From: Akebia trifoliata
Taxonomy: Eukaryota > Streptophyta > Magnoliopsida > Ranunculales > Lardizabalaceae
DNA: 64,000 nucleotides
Direction: 5' to 3'
Assembly: GCA_017979445.1 (NCBI GenBank)
Contig: CM030711.1
Location: 3,906,001 to 3,970,000, forward strand
The position numbers and the translations under genes were made by a program. Numbering within the stretch: the first letter of the stretch is position 1; the number at the start of each line of letters is the position of its first letter. This document shows, piece after piece, positions 11,901 through 22,756 of this stretch. Under the pieces are notes generated by a model. The model was not told where the DNA came from. It worked only from the letters and a program-made list of their open reading frames with translations, and did not search any database.

Positions 11901-12936
11901 GGGCAAGTATTTGATTTCGGCTTCACCTTTCATGGACTCTCCCATCGCAGTTGACAATGTGACCGCAACAGCCATCGTGCACTACAAAGACACTAGTGGC
12001 CCATCACCAACCACACTCACCAATCCTCCCCCTCAAAATGCCACCCCAATAGCATCTAGTTTCTTTGATTCTCTCCGTGGCCTTAATTCAAAAATGTATC
12101 CTACTACTGTCCCATTGAAAGTAGATCACTCGCTTTTCTTCACTATCAGCCTCGGTATCAACCCGTGTCCTACTTGCTCTAATGGAAGTCGTGTTGTTGC
12201 TGACATTAACAACGTTAGCTTTGTCATGCCCACCACTGCACTCCTTCAAGCACATTACTTCAACATAAGCGGAGTGTTCACCGCTGATTTCCCTGGCAAC
12301 CCACCTACCGCTTTCAACTACACAGGTACCAAACTCTTCTATGAGTGGGGACAAATAAAGTCTTAATGCTAACATTCTTTACGTGTTTCAATATCCCAGA
12401 TTTCAATTTTCTAATTTTCTGAGACTTATTTAGGTACCACGATGACAAACTTGCAAACAAAGAAGGGAACGAAGGTGTATAGGCTTGCTTACAACTCTAC
12501 GGTGCAATTAGTTTTACAGGACACGGGGTTAATAGCCCCTGAGAATCATCCCATCCACTTGCATGGGTTCAATTTCTTTGTACTAGGAAGGGGAGTAGGG
12601 AATTTCAATCCAAAGAAGGATCCCAAAAATTTTAATCTCGTCGATCCTGTTGAAAGGAACACGATTGGAGTACCATCGGGTGGATGGACCGCTATTAGAT
12701 TCAGAGCCGATAATCCAGGTAAGTTCTTATTGCTTTGTTAGTTGAGTTTTTTTTTTTTTTTTTGTCTATTTAATTGAATCGTATTTGACATTCATATGTT
12801 TTTAGGTGTTTGGTTCATGCATTGTCACCTCGAAGTGCACACAACATGGGGACTTAAGATGGCATTTGTGGTTGATAATGGGAAAGGACCTAACGAATTT
12901 CTTTTACCACCTCCGAGCGACCTTCCAACTTGTTAG
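8989..12936 (+). CDS. Laccase (p-diphenol:oxygen oxidoreductase), seven exons
   Basis: Exons: 8989-9075, 10295-10446, 10681-10925, 11450-11590, 11690-12325, 12434-12718 and 12806-12936. They join in frame with GT-AG introns to 558 residues, a normal length for a plant laccase. The first ~22 residues ([20 protein letters not shown]) form a secretory signal peptide. All four copper blocks are present: [15 protein letters not shown] across the exon 2/3 junction, [17 protein letters not shown] in exon 3, [16 protein letters not shown] in exon 6, and [16 protein letters not shown] in exon 7 with the type-1 Cys and a Leu in the axial position. It ends [10 protein letters not shown]. Family knowledge: a secreted glycoprotein that oxidises monolignols or flavonoids in the apoplast using O2. 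The block-2 WHAHILWLR has Leu where Ser is usual. The sequence looks closer to the LAC14/LAC15 side of the family than to lignin-type LAC4/LAC17, but this was judged by eye. Intron 1 (1219 bp) is unusually long. Confidence 0.93.
9076..10294 (+). other. Laccase intron 1 (long)
   Basis: The donor GTAAGT and acceptor GTACGCAG give a 1219-bp intron; the others are 88-524 bp. AT-rich stretches with ACCGATACCGATGATTTG and related ATACCGACGATTTTC (about 9165 and 9481) suggest a degraded insertion. A 135-codon open frame inside it (9729-10136) has no recognisable similarity and is not called as a gene. Confidence 0.75.
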
Positions 12937-13073
12937 GGAAGTCAAAAGGCGACATCACTTCAAAAGAAAAATAAGAAATGACGAGCAAAGCAAAAAAAAA
13001 AACTAAGTCTAATAAGCAAGGGAATCAAGGATGCTTGGTAACAAATCACACAGGGCGTTGGTGAGCAGAGTCA

Positions 13074-13079
13074 AATAAA
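13074..13079 (+). terminator. Possible polyadenylation signal of the laccase gene
   Basis: AATAAA lies about 140 bp after the stop codon, shortly before a T14-G16 homopolymer stretch (13089-13118). Plant poly(A) signals are loose, so this is only a candidate. Confidence 0.3.
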
Positions 13080-13489
13080 ATTGAGCAATTTTTTTTTTTT
13101 TTGGGGGGGGGGGGGGGGTTTTCTTGTGGCACGATTTCATTTTTCATGATTTATATCTTTGTATGTATGATTGCTTATACTATTCATGTTCCGAAGGAAT
13201 TCTTATAAAAGAAAAAACTTTCAAAGATCTTTATAACAAGTCTGAAGCTGTATTATTTGACAGTTAGAAGCTCAATCAATTAAAGTTAATCCTAGTTAGG
13301 TTTTTCAATCAAGGATCTTCACAAGGCTATTAAAAAGATGATGGCTATAAACCCCCTCATCAGCCACACACTCTGGTAGTTATTGACCAACAGAAAGCAT
13401 AGTGGAGAGAAAGATGCATAAACAAATTAGGGTGATTTGTCGGAAGATAGCCAAACAAAAGGTCTAAAGGCTCGTCAGAGACCAAGGTA

Positions 13490-13870
13490 TAGAGAAATCG
13501 ATCAAAGAACAATAAAGAAAGAAAAATAAATCAAGATACAATCACACACAAAGTATAGAGATTTTTACATAGTTTTCTCGAGATTAAGTTGCGTCCACAT
13601 ATCACACTGATTTCACTATGAAGAGAAAATTCATAATTACATATTACACCCTTTCACAAAAAATATATATATGTATAACCCCCTCTTCCCCTTTCTCCCT
13701 CGTAGGAAAAACCTAACTAGAGTTTTACATAATATCAATGAAATTATGAGACTACCCTTAAAAAAATCTCTTCAAAGATGAACAATACCCCTTTCTGACC
13801 AGTACCATCAGGCTCCACAAACCATAGTAGAATTGGATGTGAGTCGATGGAACTACCTTGAGACCTCGCA
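13490..13870 (-). mobile_element. LTR-retrotransposon LTR fragment (same family as 63220-63545)
   Basis: The reverse complement matches 63220-63545 over several blocks: TGGTTTGTGGAGCCTGATGG, TATTATGTAAAA.TCTAGTTA, TTTTCTCTTCATAGTG.AATC and AATCAGTGTGAT. The match is diverged. The sequence looks like the promoter/R region of a Copia-type LTR, but no TG..CA ends or coding domain are visible. It may extend to about 14060. Confidence 0.55.
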
Positions 13871-15979
13871 TTCTCTCCTTGTTGCAATCCTTATACAAGA
13901 GAGATAAAAGGGAAAATTTGGAAAACAGGAAAGAGGATTAGCCTTTCACTTTGGACCGAGGCATTTCTCTCCCTTCTTGCCATCAGAAAAAAGCAGGGTA
14001 CCCTTGCCTTATTAAGGAGGCTTGGCTCTTATGAAAGCAGCTAGACACTTGTATTTAAGTCTTGATCTAGTGGTGAACAGATATGATTTCAAGGAGAATC
14101 CAATGGATCAATGTGAGTCAATGTGTCGTAATGACTTCTTTAAGTAAAACAGATTTTTACCAAAGAAAATCAATTATGTGTAATATAATTGTTCCCTACT
14201 TGTATTGATGCAAATATAGATGATTATGCACCACATCAATTTCTAGTAAAACGTGATTGTACTTCACTTTCTAAGCAAGACCATATTTAAATTGTGGGTA
14301 CTTGCCCTCACACAAGAATTTTTAAAGACTATAAAAATTTATATGCTATTGCGACTGATAATAATAATGGGAGAAAAAATCTATTGCTATTGTCCCCACA
14401 ATAATTTTTTTAAATTTGTAAGAATCTTAATTGCCCTCGCGTAGAAAAAATTCTGGCCCCACTCCTATTTCTAAATCTACCCAAAAATACCTTAGAGCAT
14501 TCTAGCCAAATTGAAATTCATTGCAAAAGTTATTTGGAAAAAAAATAAAAAATTATGCCACAATAAAATATTTTGAAAATTAGCTACGTGAATTCAATTC
14601 TTGTCCATAATCTGATTGTAGCATCTGATGTTTTATCTGGTTTGAATTATAAAAGTTATCTCATAATCAAAATCAGAAATTATCTAAAATCAAAATGACG
14701 CAAAACTCATTTCTTGTGATTTTGAAACTTATGCGTTTACTTAAAATGGCATTTTTGCGGTTAGCTGCATAATATTTAACTAACATAACAAAAATCGCAT
14801 CGTGGGTAATAAAAAGATATTATGTACCTGTTTGGATCAACTTCTAGCTCCTGAAAGAATCTAGATCTAGAAGTGCTTTACGGTAAAACTACCATTTGGA
14901 TCAGCTCCCAAATCCTAATTCGAGCTTCTTGAGCACTCCTATATATGGGAAATAGATTCCAATCAAAATGTGCACAACTTTTGATTATTTTGCTGTCCTT
15001 CAAATCTAATTTTCATCTATGTCATACTATTTAAAATTAATAATTCTAAATTTATTTTAGTAAAAACTAATTAAAATGTAAAATAGTAAAAAAAAAATAT
15101 AATTACCGAGAAAATTTATTGAAATTCGATTTCAACCAAAATATTGCATGTAAATTAATGAAATGGGATATATGGTGTGGTCATAAATACTATAACCAGC
15201 TATTGGTTTGGAATCCATCAAATATAGGTAACTCTCTCTAATAGTTATAGTTATTTTACTTTTTAATTTAATTTGGATGTTGTATTTTGGTTTTTAGATA
15301 TTTTTAAATTTATATATAATTATATTCTTAATGTTTTTTCATTAGTGAGTCCCAAAAAAATGTAATTTAGGGGAAAGTACTGTTTGCCTTCAGAATCTCA
15401 AAAATATCAATTAGTGCTTTATTTTTTTTTTCAAATTCTAAGAGTTACGAGTTATTTTTATCGTATAATAATTTTAACTTATACACACAACATAATACTT
15501 TTCCAAACATGATTCTCGAACACCAATCTAGCTTTAAAATATTTCTTGGGAATAATGAGTGAAATTTTAGAGTTGAACTAGATAGATTCTTCGACTCTAA
15601 ATTTTTTAATAGAATTTTTGGGAATAATGTGGTCAAAAAAATTCTGAAGTTTAAAAGTCAATTTAATTTCATAACAATCCAAAATCAAAATCATTAATTT
15701 TGAATGAGAAGATGGTGGAATCCAACGTAGACAAATGTCCAAAAAAGCATAGCTAGGTCCTGTTTGAAAAGTTAGGTATGGATTGATATTGGAAAAGTTG
15801 AATTTTTATATACCAAATTAAATATAAAAAAGGATTATAAATTACTTTAACCACACCACTTAACAAAAATTAATATGGCTAACATAAATAAGGCTGTTAT
15901 GGGGACTCCCACTTTGATGCATCGTAGTGCATCAAATGAGTGATACAAACTCCACACATGGGCTTCTCACAATGGTCAG

Positions 15980-15982
<3 letters not shown>
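13871..15982. other. Intergenic, no gene seen
   Basis: This is AT-rich DNA. The part up to about 14060 may continue the LTR fragment. Open frames near 14253-14444 and 15445-15636 have no recognisable protein features and AT-driven composition. Confidence 0.5.

Positions 15983-16054
<72 letters not shown>
15983..16054. repeat. (AT)n microsatellite
   Basis: About 36 AT dinucleotides without interruption. Frames across it are poly Ile-Tyr and not genes. Confidence 0.95.
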
Positions 16055-16056
<2 letters not shown>

Positions 16057-16440
16057 TTATGCAAATCTACGTCCAAGTATCTGTATGCAATTTGTTACCA
16101 CCCACTTTTACCAAGGATATTTCCCATTACGTATTCAATATTTTAAAAAATATCTATATTTGATTTGTACCTAAATTTCAAGTGATGTCTGAGTCAGATA
16201 TATATACTTCATTGTGAAGATGATGGAATAATTTTAATTTTGAATTATACATATGCTTTATTATGAATTTACCTTCTTAAACTCGGACAAATAAATATTC
16301 CAATGAAATAGGTTGTATATCTAACCCTAAATTTTTTGATAATTTTATCTGAATTTTTAATTGGATAAAAATATTGTGCCCATACCTAAATAATTTGGGT
16401 TGGATGAGTCAGGTAAGCGAATATTATCAATCCATTGCCA
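16055..16440. other. Intergenic, no gene seen
   Basis: AT-rich sequence between a microsatellite and a MITE. Nothing supportable was found. Confidence 0.5.
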
Positions 16441-16447
16441 CTCCTAA

Positions 16448-16796
16448 GAGCAACTTCAATGCATTATCCATCCCCTCCCAAATCCCAACAGTTGTTTTGG
16501 GTAGTGGAGTTAAAAAAAACAAAAAAATAGTGTCTCAACATTTTTTGGGTCTTGATATTTTTGATACCCAAAATAGGTACTCCCACTTGGTTATCCATCT
16601 TTTTTAGAAGGAAAAATTCAAACAGTTATGTTGAAAATAATCAATTTAAAAAAAAAAATTAATTTGACTTGAATTAAATAATTTATGATTAATAATTATG
16701 GGTTGCATTGATAGAGTGCATAACTCATGATACTCATAAATTCTACCACTGCCCACTAAAGTGGGTAAGGGTTTAGATAGCATGGTTGGAGTTCTC
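16448..16796. mobile_element. PIF/Harbinger (Tourist)-like MITE
   Basis: It starts GAGCAACTTCAATGCATTATC and ends GATAGCATGGTTGGAGTTCTC, an imperfect terminal inverted repeat. TAA lies on each side (16445-16447 and 16797-16799). A 3-bp TAA/TTA duplication with GAGCAACT(C/T)CAATG ends is typical of this superfamily. The length is 349 bp and it is non-coding. Confidence 0.7.
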
Positions 16797-16825
16797 TAAA
16801 TATTAGATAGGACGGAAAATTATAT

Positions 16826-16960
16826 GCGATTTGTATACAACTGATGTGACAATGGCACACTATCACAAATCTTTTTCCACGTGTATCTCAAAGAAAACGA
16901 TCTATGATTATGTGTATTTGCCAAGTCAACAAAAAATGATTAACTGCGATTCATCACAAC
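16826..16960. repeat. Fold-back repeat with an AATCTTTTTC..GATCTATGATT core
   Basis: The arms around ATGTGACAATGGCACACTATC and its partner GATTATGTGTATTTGCCAAG pair imperfectly around an AGAT(C/T)TTTTTC..AAAACGATCTATG centre. It resembles the fold-backs at 18875-19024, 19302-19455 and 59829-59980. Ends are not sharply defined. Confidence 0.45.
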
Positions 16961-17159
16961 TCTTAACAAAATCCATATTAGAAATAACCCATGGGTTATC
17001 AAATTCATGACATAACCTTTAACTCAGGTCGTCTTCTTTGATACTAACATAAATGACTTAAATACCTTATTCGAAACTACCCCTATTCCCTACAAACCAA
17101 ATTCGTTGTAGAATGTCAAATCACCAAATCGAGCAAATTCACGAACAATCACTTCAAAG

Positions 17160-17602
17160 CATGGTTTTTAAATTCAGTATTATGTCTCGTCTCGTTTAGT
17201 TTCGATACCGAGTTGATTCGGACGATACGTCTTGTCTCGTTTGACATTGAGACAATGATTTTTATCCATTTAAAAATCTAAAAAAAATTCAGAAATAATT
17301 CCTATAAAAAAAGGAATAAAAAAAATATAAAATTAAAAAAATCGATTATGAGACTTTAACTCGTTTGTATTGATTAATTTGGACGAGATTTTGAAAATCT
17401 TCTCCAATACGTCTCGTTTAACTTACGAGTTAAATTATTACTGTGTTGTCTCATTCGTATCGCCCAAGATAATAGAAAATATCATCTGAGACAACTCGTT
17501 TATCTCACGATACGCAAAACTTTGCGAGTTGATCTCCTTAGACTCCGATACCGAGTTAACTCGGACGATACGTCTCGGTGTTGGACGAGTTTAAAAACCA
17601 TG
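17160..17602. mobile_element. hAT-type MITE with 8-bp target duplication
   Basis: It begins CATGGTTTTTAAA and ends TTTAAAAACCATG, an inverted repeat. It is flanked by CTTCAAAG (17152-17159) and CTTCGAAG (17603-17610), an 8-bp duplication with one change. The interior repeats GATACCGAGTT(A/G)A(C/T)TCGGACGATACG in both halves. The length is 443 bp with no transposase. Confidence 0.8.
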
Positions 17603-17610
17603 CTTCGAAG

Positions 17611-18148
17611 TGGAAAGTTAGTTTGTACAACCGTAACACATCAAAGTGTTTCCACTGTTTTACGGAGTTCCAGGCGTTTATATTTCGAATGGGAAATGAG
17701 TGAGAAAGGACACGAGTACAACAGAGCAGTTGGTCACATCAAATGGGGACAGCTTTGTCTATTATTTCAGAGTGATAGAGAGGGACAGCGAAACATTACA
17801 CGTGCCAGCACTTCTTGTGTGGGTCCCACATCCATCACAGTTGTAGATTTGCCAGTTCAACAATCTCAGCCGAACACTTGGGGATCATTCATCAAATGTT
17901 TTTGTTGATTTGAAATATGGTCTAAAGCTGTATGATTAGGGAGTATGAAATGAAGAACAACATCAAATGTAACTACCGTTCTTCCAAAAGAGGAGTGCAA
18001 CAACATATAATGAGGGGAAAATTAAGGATCCTCGTGAAAGGGTTTTTTTTTAAATAATCTCTAAGTTTTAGACAATAACTTGATAGGACATTTAATATAT
18101 ATATATATATTTTTTTTTCTAAATGATCTTTTATTATGTGCCAACTCA
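17611..18148. other. Intergenic, no gene seen
   Basis: A 128-codon open frame (17522-17908) begins inside the hAT-type MITE. It shows no conserved motif, so I do not call a gene. Confidence 0.5.
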
Positions 18149-18149
18149 T

Positions 18150-18335
18150 TATTTTTTTTATTTAATGTCAAGTTCACTACATTTTATTATTGTTGAACTC
18201 GACGCTTTTTTATTCATTGTCGAGTTCATAATTTTTAATATTGAACTCACCACTATTTACTGTAGAGTTCACCATTTTTTATTTATTGTCGAACTTGACA
18301 CTTTTTAATTATTGTCGAGTTCACTATTTTTTAAA
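18150..18335. repeat. Short tandem repeat around (T/A)GTCGAGTTCA
   Basis: Six or so copies of a 25-40-bp unit of the type TTATTGTCGAGTTCAC.ATTTTTTA occur in a row, alternating in orientation of the GAGTTC / GAACTC motif. AT-rich and non-coding. Confidence 0.6.
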
Positions 18336-18550
18336 TAGAAATTGATAAACTTGACACTGGTAAAATCTACCTATTTTCAATTTTCGAATTTTTTTGACTA
18401 AAATACATGAAAAGATCAACTAAAAACTTGAGATAACAACTTATTTAAATGATTCCAACCTAAAAAAAAAAAAATTATTCTTAGTCAATTTTCATCCAAA
18501 AGCTTTAAAAAAAAAAAATGAAAAATCCTAATTTTTTAAATACATCTTTA

Positions 18551-18588
<38 letters not shown>

Positions 18589-18874
18589 GAAAATGGCTTC
18601 TTCTTCTTTCTTAAATCCTTTCCGACTGAATGAAGTCTTCGAAACTCGATTGAGATATCACAAATCCAATTTTTGCATGAAAAAAATTAGTTCGAATGGT
18701 TAAGACGTTCGATTGTGAGAAATGTGGGAGATGAGGTACAAGGACCATTTAGAAAGAAAAAAATATACTAAATGTCTTGCCAAGCTACCTTTGAAAACTT
18801 AGGGACTATTTAGAAATGAACCCTTCCGCAAGAATCTTTTAAGTAATTTTTCCTATAATGAATAATGTTGAAAT
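18336..18874. other. Intergenic, no gene seen
   Basis: AT-rich DNA with a 20-plus A run near 18557-18583 and other short A runs. No coding signal. Confidence 0.5.
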
Positions 18875-19024
18875 GACCTCAAATTGGATCTCGCATTGCA
18901 CACCTTGACGTGAAAGTGTAAGGAAATCATAGATGCTTTTCCTCAAGATATGAGTGAAAAAGAATCTATAATTCTTATCCACTTTCACATCAGGGTGTGC
19001 AATGTAAGGTCCAATCTTGAGGTC
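18875..19024. repeat. Fold-back MITE
   Basis: The arms GACCTCAAATTGGATCTCGC and the complement of GTAAGGTCCAATCTTGAGGTC pair. Inner arms TTGCACACCTTGACGTGAAAG and its partner also pair, around a CTTTTCCTCAAGATATGAG centre. About 150 bp, with no protein. Confidence 0.7.
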
Positions 19025-19301
19025 ACTACAACGCGACTCCAATATAATTGCAAGTTATATCTTTGCACATGAACAAAAAACCATTCTAGGTTCAACAAAA
19101 AATGATATTATTTTTTCTTAAGCATTCTGTTGATTTTTATAACTTAGCAAATGCCACACCAATTTTTCATTATCACACATCAATCTTATAATTGCATAGA
19201 TGTCTTGAGTGAGAATGTTATTTTATTTTATTTTTAATTTTTGGAAGTTTTTCTTTTCGCTTTTAGTTAATGACGAAATCCTATTAAGAAAATGTTGAAG
19301 T
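19025..19301. other. Intergenic spacer between two fold-backs
   Basis: No feature that I can support. Confidence 0.4.
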
Positions 19302-19455
19302 AACATTAAAATTGACATTGATTCTCACATTGATGATGTGGATGTATGTACAGAACCAAATATATTTTCATCGAGATACGAGTAAAAAATATATATAGCT
19401 ATGTGTGCACCTCTGCATCAGCAATAATGTGAGAATCGATGTCAATTTTAATGTT
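19302..19455. repeat. Fold-back MITE, related to 18875-19024
   Basis: The left arm AACATTAAAATTGACATTGA pairs with TCGATGTCAATTTTAATGTT on the right. The loop carries TTTTCATCGAGATACGAGT, comparable to TTTTCCTCAAGATATGAGT of the neighbouring fold-back. Confidence 0.7.
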
Positions 19456-19794
19456 TCTCCAGCACGACTCATCCTATTATAGCATAAAAAGGATTGTAAA
19501 ATTTTGAGAAAGAGAGAGGGGACTTCTTTTAGGAAAAAGATATCTTAGAGGAAGAAAATAAAAATGAGACTTAAGATTTCTAAGAAAAAAGAAAGAGGAA
19601 GATAATTAAAAAATATGGTGATTTCAACAATCAAGTGACGTCCTCCAATAGATTTAATCTTCATTGATATCGTCTTATTCTTCTACTTGAGATTTGAAGT
19701 CATTTGTAATAATAAAATAATAGTTGAGAAAGAAGAGTGGAGTGAGGTGGTAAAGAAAATAAAAAGGTTATCTCTATCTCCTATAAGAAGATTT
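19456..19794. other. Intergenic, no gene seen
   Basis: AG-rich, AT-rich sequence. No coding signal. Confidence 0.45.
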
Positions 19795-20200
19795 TTTATT
19801 TTAGGGTGATTTAGACATGGTCCCCCACAATTTGCAAAATATTAGAGTTACCCCCCTATGTTTTGAAATTGATGACTTGCATCCCTTGATCTCAGTCTTC
19901 TAAATAAACTAACGAGAAAAAATTCAAAAACCTTCACCTTCAATCTTTAATAAAAAAAATCCAAAATTTTCTTTTCAAAATCAATCATCTTCAATCTCTT
20001 TGGATAAAAAATTTAACCCTTGTCATTTATCTTAAGATTTTTTTTGCTTCAAACTTAAACTTTCAAATCTCATTGCAAGATACAAGTTTTAAGGAAATAA
20101 AAAATGATGAAATTTTGGATAGAAAAATATAAGATTTTCTATAATGGAAGTAAAGTAGAAAATGAATGGATGAAGAAAAGGTTTAATAAATGAAAGGTAT

Positions 20201-20340
20201 TATAGACATGGATTTTTCGTTTTCGAAGATTTTTACTACTTGGATTTGGAGTCGTCACTGTTCTTTTTTAGAAAAATGGTGTGAATGGGCACCCAAGAAA
20301 TAGTTTCAAAAAATCATTTTTTTATAGTGACTCTCATATG
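20201..20340 (-). mobile_element. Old LTR, outer fragment (left of the young insertion)
   Basis: The segment TATAGACATGGATTTTTCG..TTTGGAGTCGTCAC..GTGTGAATGGGCACCC..GTGACTCTCATATG is a diverged copy of the first ~140 bp of the young element's LTR (TGTGGACACGGGATTTTCG..). It stops exactly at the young element's boundary and resumes at 54855. The young retrotransposon therefore jumped into an older LTR of its own family. Confidence 0.8.
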
Positions 20341-22199
20341 TGTGGACACGGGATTTTCGATATTCTTCAAACATCCCTCCACTTTGGGGTGTTTTGGAGT
20401 CGCCACCATTCAAATATGGAATTGGGTGTGAATGGTCACCCGATGTCTCATTTTTTGAAAATTAAATTATTTTTGATGTGATGACTCTCGTAGGATAAAG
20501 CACGTGGTCCAACCTTTGATTCAAGGTAAGGGGGTCCATTTATGGAGTAGGGAAGGTGTTAGGCACCCTACTCCACCCACCTTAGGTGGTAACCTCGGAT
20601 TCGGTCTTTTGAAAATAAAAAGAAAATGAAAATGAATAAAAGGAAGAAAATGGATATGTGTCCTCAAATTTGAGGGACCTTCGATGTTGGATCCAATCAT
20701 TAAGGGGCACCCTTATATAGAAGGGGCCCTTTTGTGATTTAACCCATGGTGGTGTGTGCAAGTGCGTAGGAAAGGGGAAAGTAGAAAGGGGGAATGTAGA
20801 GGGGGTGTTCCTTTTGTGAACCCACCTTGTCCCAATCTTGATCTTCAAGCCTTTTCTTGATATTCTTCTTTTGAGTGGACTTGGACTTGCTTCCTTGAAG
20901 TTGTAGAAGATTGAGTTGAGTTGAGAGTGATGTGTTGAAAGTAGAGTGTTGAGATGAGATGAGAGTTGAGTGTAGTGAAGAGAGTAAAGTAGAGAGTTGT
21001 AGTATTTTGAGGATTTTTTCTTAATTTTTCATTAGTTGTTGTAAGAAGAGAATGAAGGGGTTTTTATAGAAGTTGGGATGTATTTTAGGGGTATAATAGG
21101 GTGAGGGTTTAGAATGGTGGATAATGGCATGGGTTTTAAAGGAAAAGGGTATGAAATTTGAGATGAAAGTGAGGGTATTTTTGTAATGATGGAAATGGGT
21201 TGTGTTTTAACCCAAATGGTTTGGATCTTACCCAAATCCATTTGGGTAGAGTGTTTGGTGGGGTGAGATGAGTGATGGTTGATGGGAGGAGTGGTGGTGT
21301 AAGGGAGTTGTTTGGAGAAGGAGTGTTGAGATGGTTGAAGAAGTATGGTGTTTGATTTGGAGAGATGAGTGGTGATTGGTTTGATTTTGAGAGGATTGAA
21401 GGGATGATGACATGTGGCAAATGGAGAGATGGAGAGATTGGTTGATTGGTGATGGTGGTTAGATGATTAGAGAGAAGAGTATGGGAGGTATGGGTTGAGG
21501 TATGGGTTGAGGTGATTTTATGGGAGTGTTTTAAGGGAAAGTGATGGATAGATATGGGTTGTGATGTGGGTGGTTAAAGAATGAGGGATAGGTTAGGGTG
21601 TATAGGGTATGGGTTGAGTTGTGGGTTGTTGATGATGAGAGGATGGGGAATAGGTTAGGTTAGGGTAGGGTTATGGGTTGAGTTGATTAGATGAGAGAGG
21701 TGGGAGGATGTGATGACATGTGTCATTTGAATTTGTGATTGGTTTGATGAGATTGATAGGTTGGATTGGGTTGGGTATTGAATTGGGCTTGTGTTGTGAG
21801 TTGGGCCTTGGGTGGGTTTGGATAGGAAATTGAATAGTAATTGTAATGGATTTGGGTTTAAGAGGAATGGTTGGGCTTGGGTAGCATAGTATTGGGTTGA
21901 ATGGATGTGGGTTGGACTTGGGTAATGAGTTGGGTTTAGGTTGGGTTGGATTTAGGAGTATAGGGTGGTTTGGGTTTGGATAGAATAAAGATGGGTTTAG
22001 GTAGAATAATGTGGGGTTGATTTTAAGGACGTAGGAGATTGGTGAGGTGTGCGGGTCCATGGGCCACGTAAATGGCCTCGAACATTCACTACTTGAAACG
22101 TATTGGATTTTGTGTAGGTTTGGGCTTCAGGGCCCATTCCAATTTTTGATTTTTGGGGGCATCTTACGTCGAGGGCCCGCTCAAATTCGGGTGTCTACA
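20341..22199 (-). repeat. 3' LTR (in element orientation)
   Basis: 1859 bp. On the plus strand it begins TGTGGACACGGG and ends GGGTGTCTACA. On the minus strand this reads TGTAGACACCC..CCCGTGTCCACA, with canonical TG..CA ends. It appears identical to 52991-54849 line by line. Open frames within it (for example Pro-rich minus-strand frames near 21671-22060) come from GT-rich/AC-rich repeats and are not genes. Confidence 0.95.
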
Positions 22200-22212
22200 G
22201 CTGCCCCTCTTT
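22200..22212 (-). promoter_or_regulatory. Polypurine tract
   Basis: On the minus strand AAAGAGGGGCAGC lies immediately upstream of the 3' LTR (TGTAGACACC). This is the expected position and composition of the plus-strand DNA primer. The second copy is at 34160-34172. Confidence 0.8.
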
Positions 22213-22496
22213 GCAGGAGTTGCGTGCAAAGAACTGCAAAGAATAGACAAAACCCTGATTTGCGCGGGTCCGAGGATTTTGCTCAGACAAGTTTTTGAAA
22301 CACCGATTTGATTTGATGGTTAAGAGATGGCTACCCAAGCACGGGGTCTGACAGGGTGCCGGTTGATTTCCTCGACCTCGTGGCGCGGAGCTCGTGTGAG
22401 GTCTTGGATTTGTGACGATTTGAGAAAAACTTTGACTTAGGTATTTTCAAACGAGTCTTTAAGCAGTTGATTTTAGCTTTTGCAAGAATACCATTT

Positions 22497-22540
<44 letters not shown>

Positions 22541-22543
22541 ATG

Positions 22544-22756
22544 GTCCGTGCTTGAAGCACGGACTGTTTAAACCTTATTTGGTCCGTGCTTCAAACACGG
22601 ACTGTTTTAATCTTATTCGGTCCGTGCTTCAAACACGGACTGTTTTAATCTCATTCGGTCCGTGCTTCAAGCACGGACTCTATTTTTAGTATTTTCGGTC
22701 CGTGCATGAAGCACGGACTGCGCAAAATTAATTCAGTCCGTGCTTCATGCACGGAC
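22544..22756. repeat. Array of six 21-bp palindromes, 38-bp period (upstream of the mobile-domain gene)
   Basis: Units start at 22544, 22582, 22620, 22658, 22698 and 22736. Each is GTCCGT-N9-ACGGAC, and the inner nine bases are usually also self-complementary (GCTTGAAGC, GCTTCATGC). Start-to-start distances are 38, 38, 38, 40 and 38. Spacers are AT-rich and only partly alike. A T39 run (22501-22539) precedes the array. The array lies about 170 bp upstream of a CT-rich leader and 1 kb upstream of the ATG at 23771. A copy with the same layout is at 34524-34732. Confidence 0.9.

Noticed and set aside
17522..17908. A 128-codon ORF
   Set aside because: It starts in the end of a hAT-type MITE and has no conserved motif.
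21671..22060. Pro/Asn-rich minus-strand ORF in the LTR (also at 54321-54710)
   Set aside because: The composition follows a GGGTTGGG-type simple repeat, and it lies in the LTR. No domain is recognisable.
22544..22756. CRISPR-like array (regular palindromic repeats with spacers)
   Set aside because: The repeats are 21 bp with a 17-bp AT-rich spacer that is itself partly repeated. There are no cas genes, and the context is a plant LTR retrotransposon. The regular palindromes are kept as a finding but not as CRISPR.
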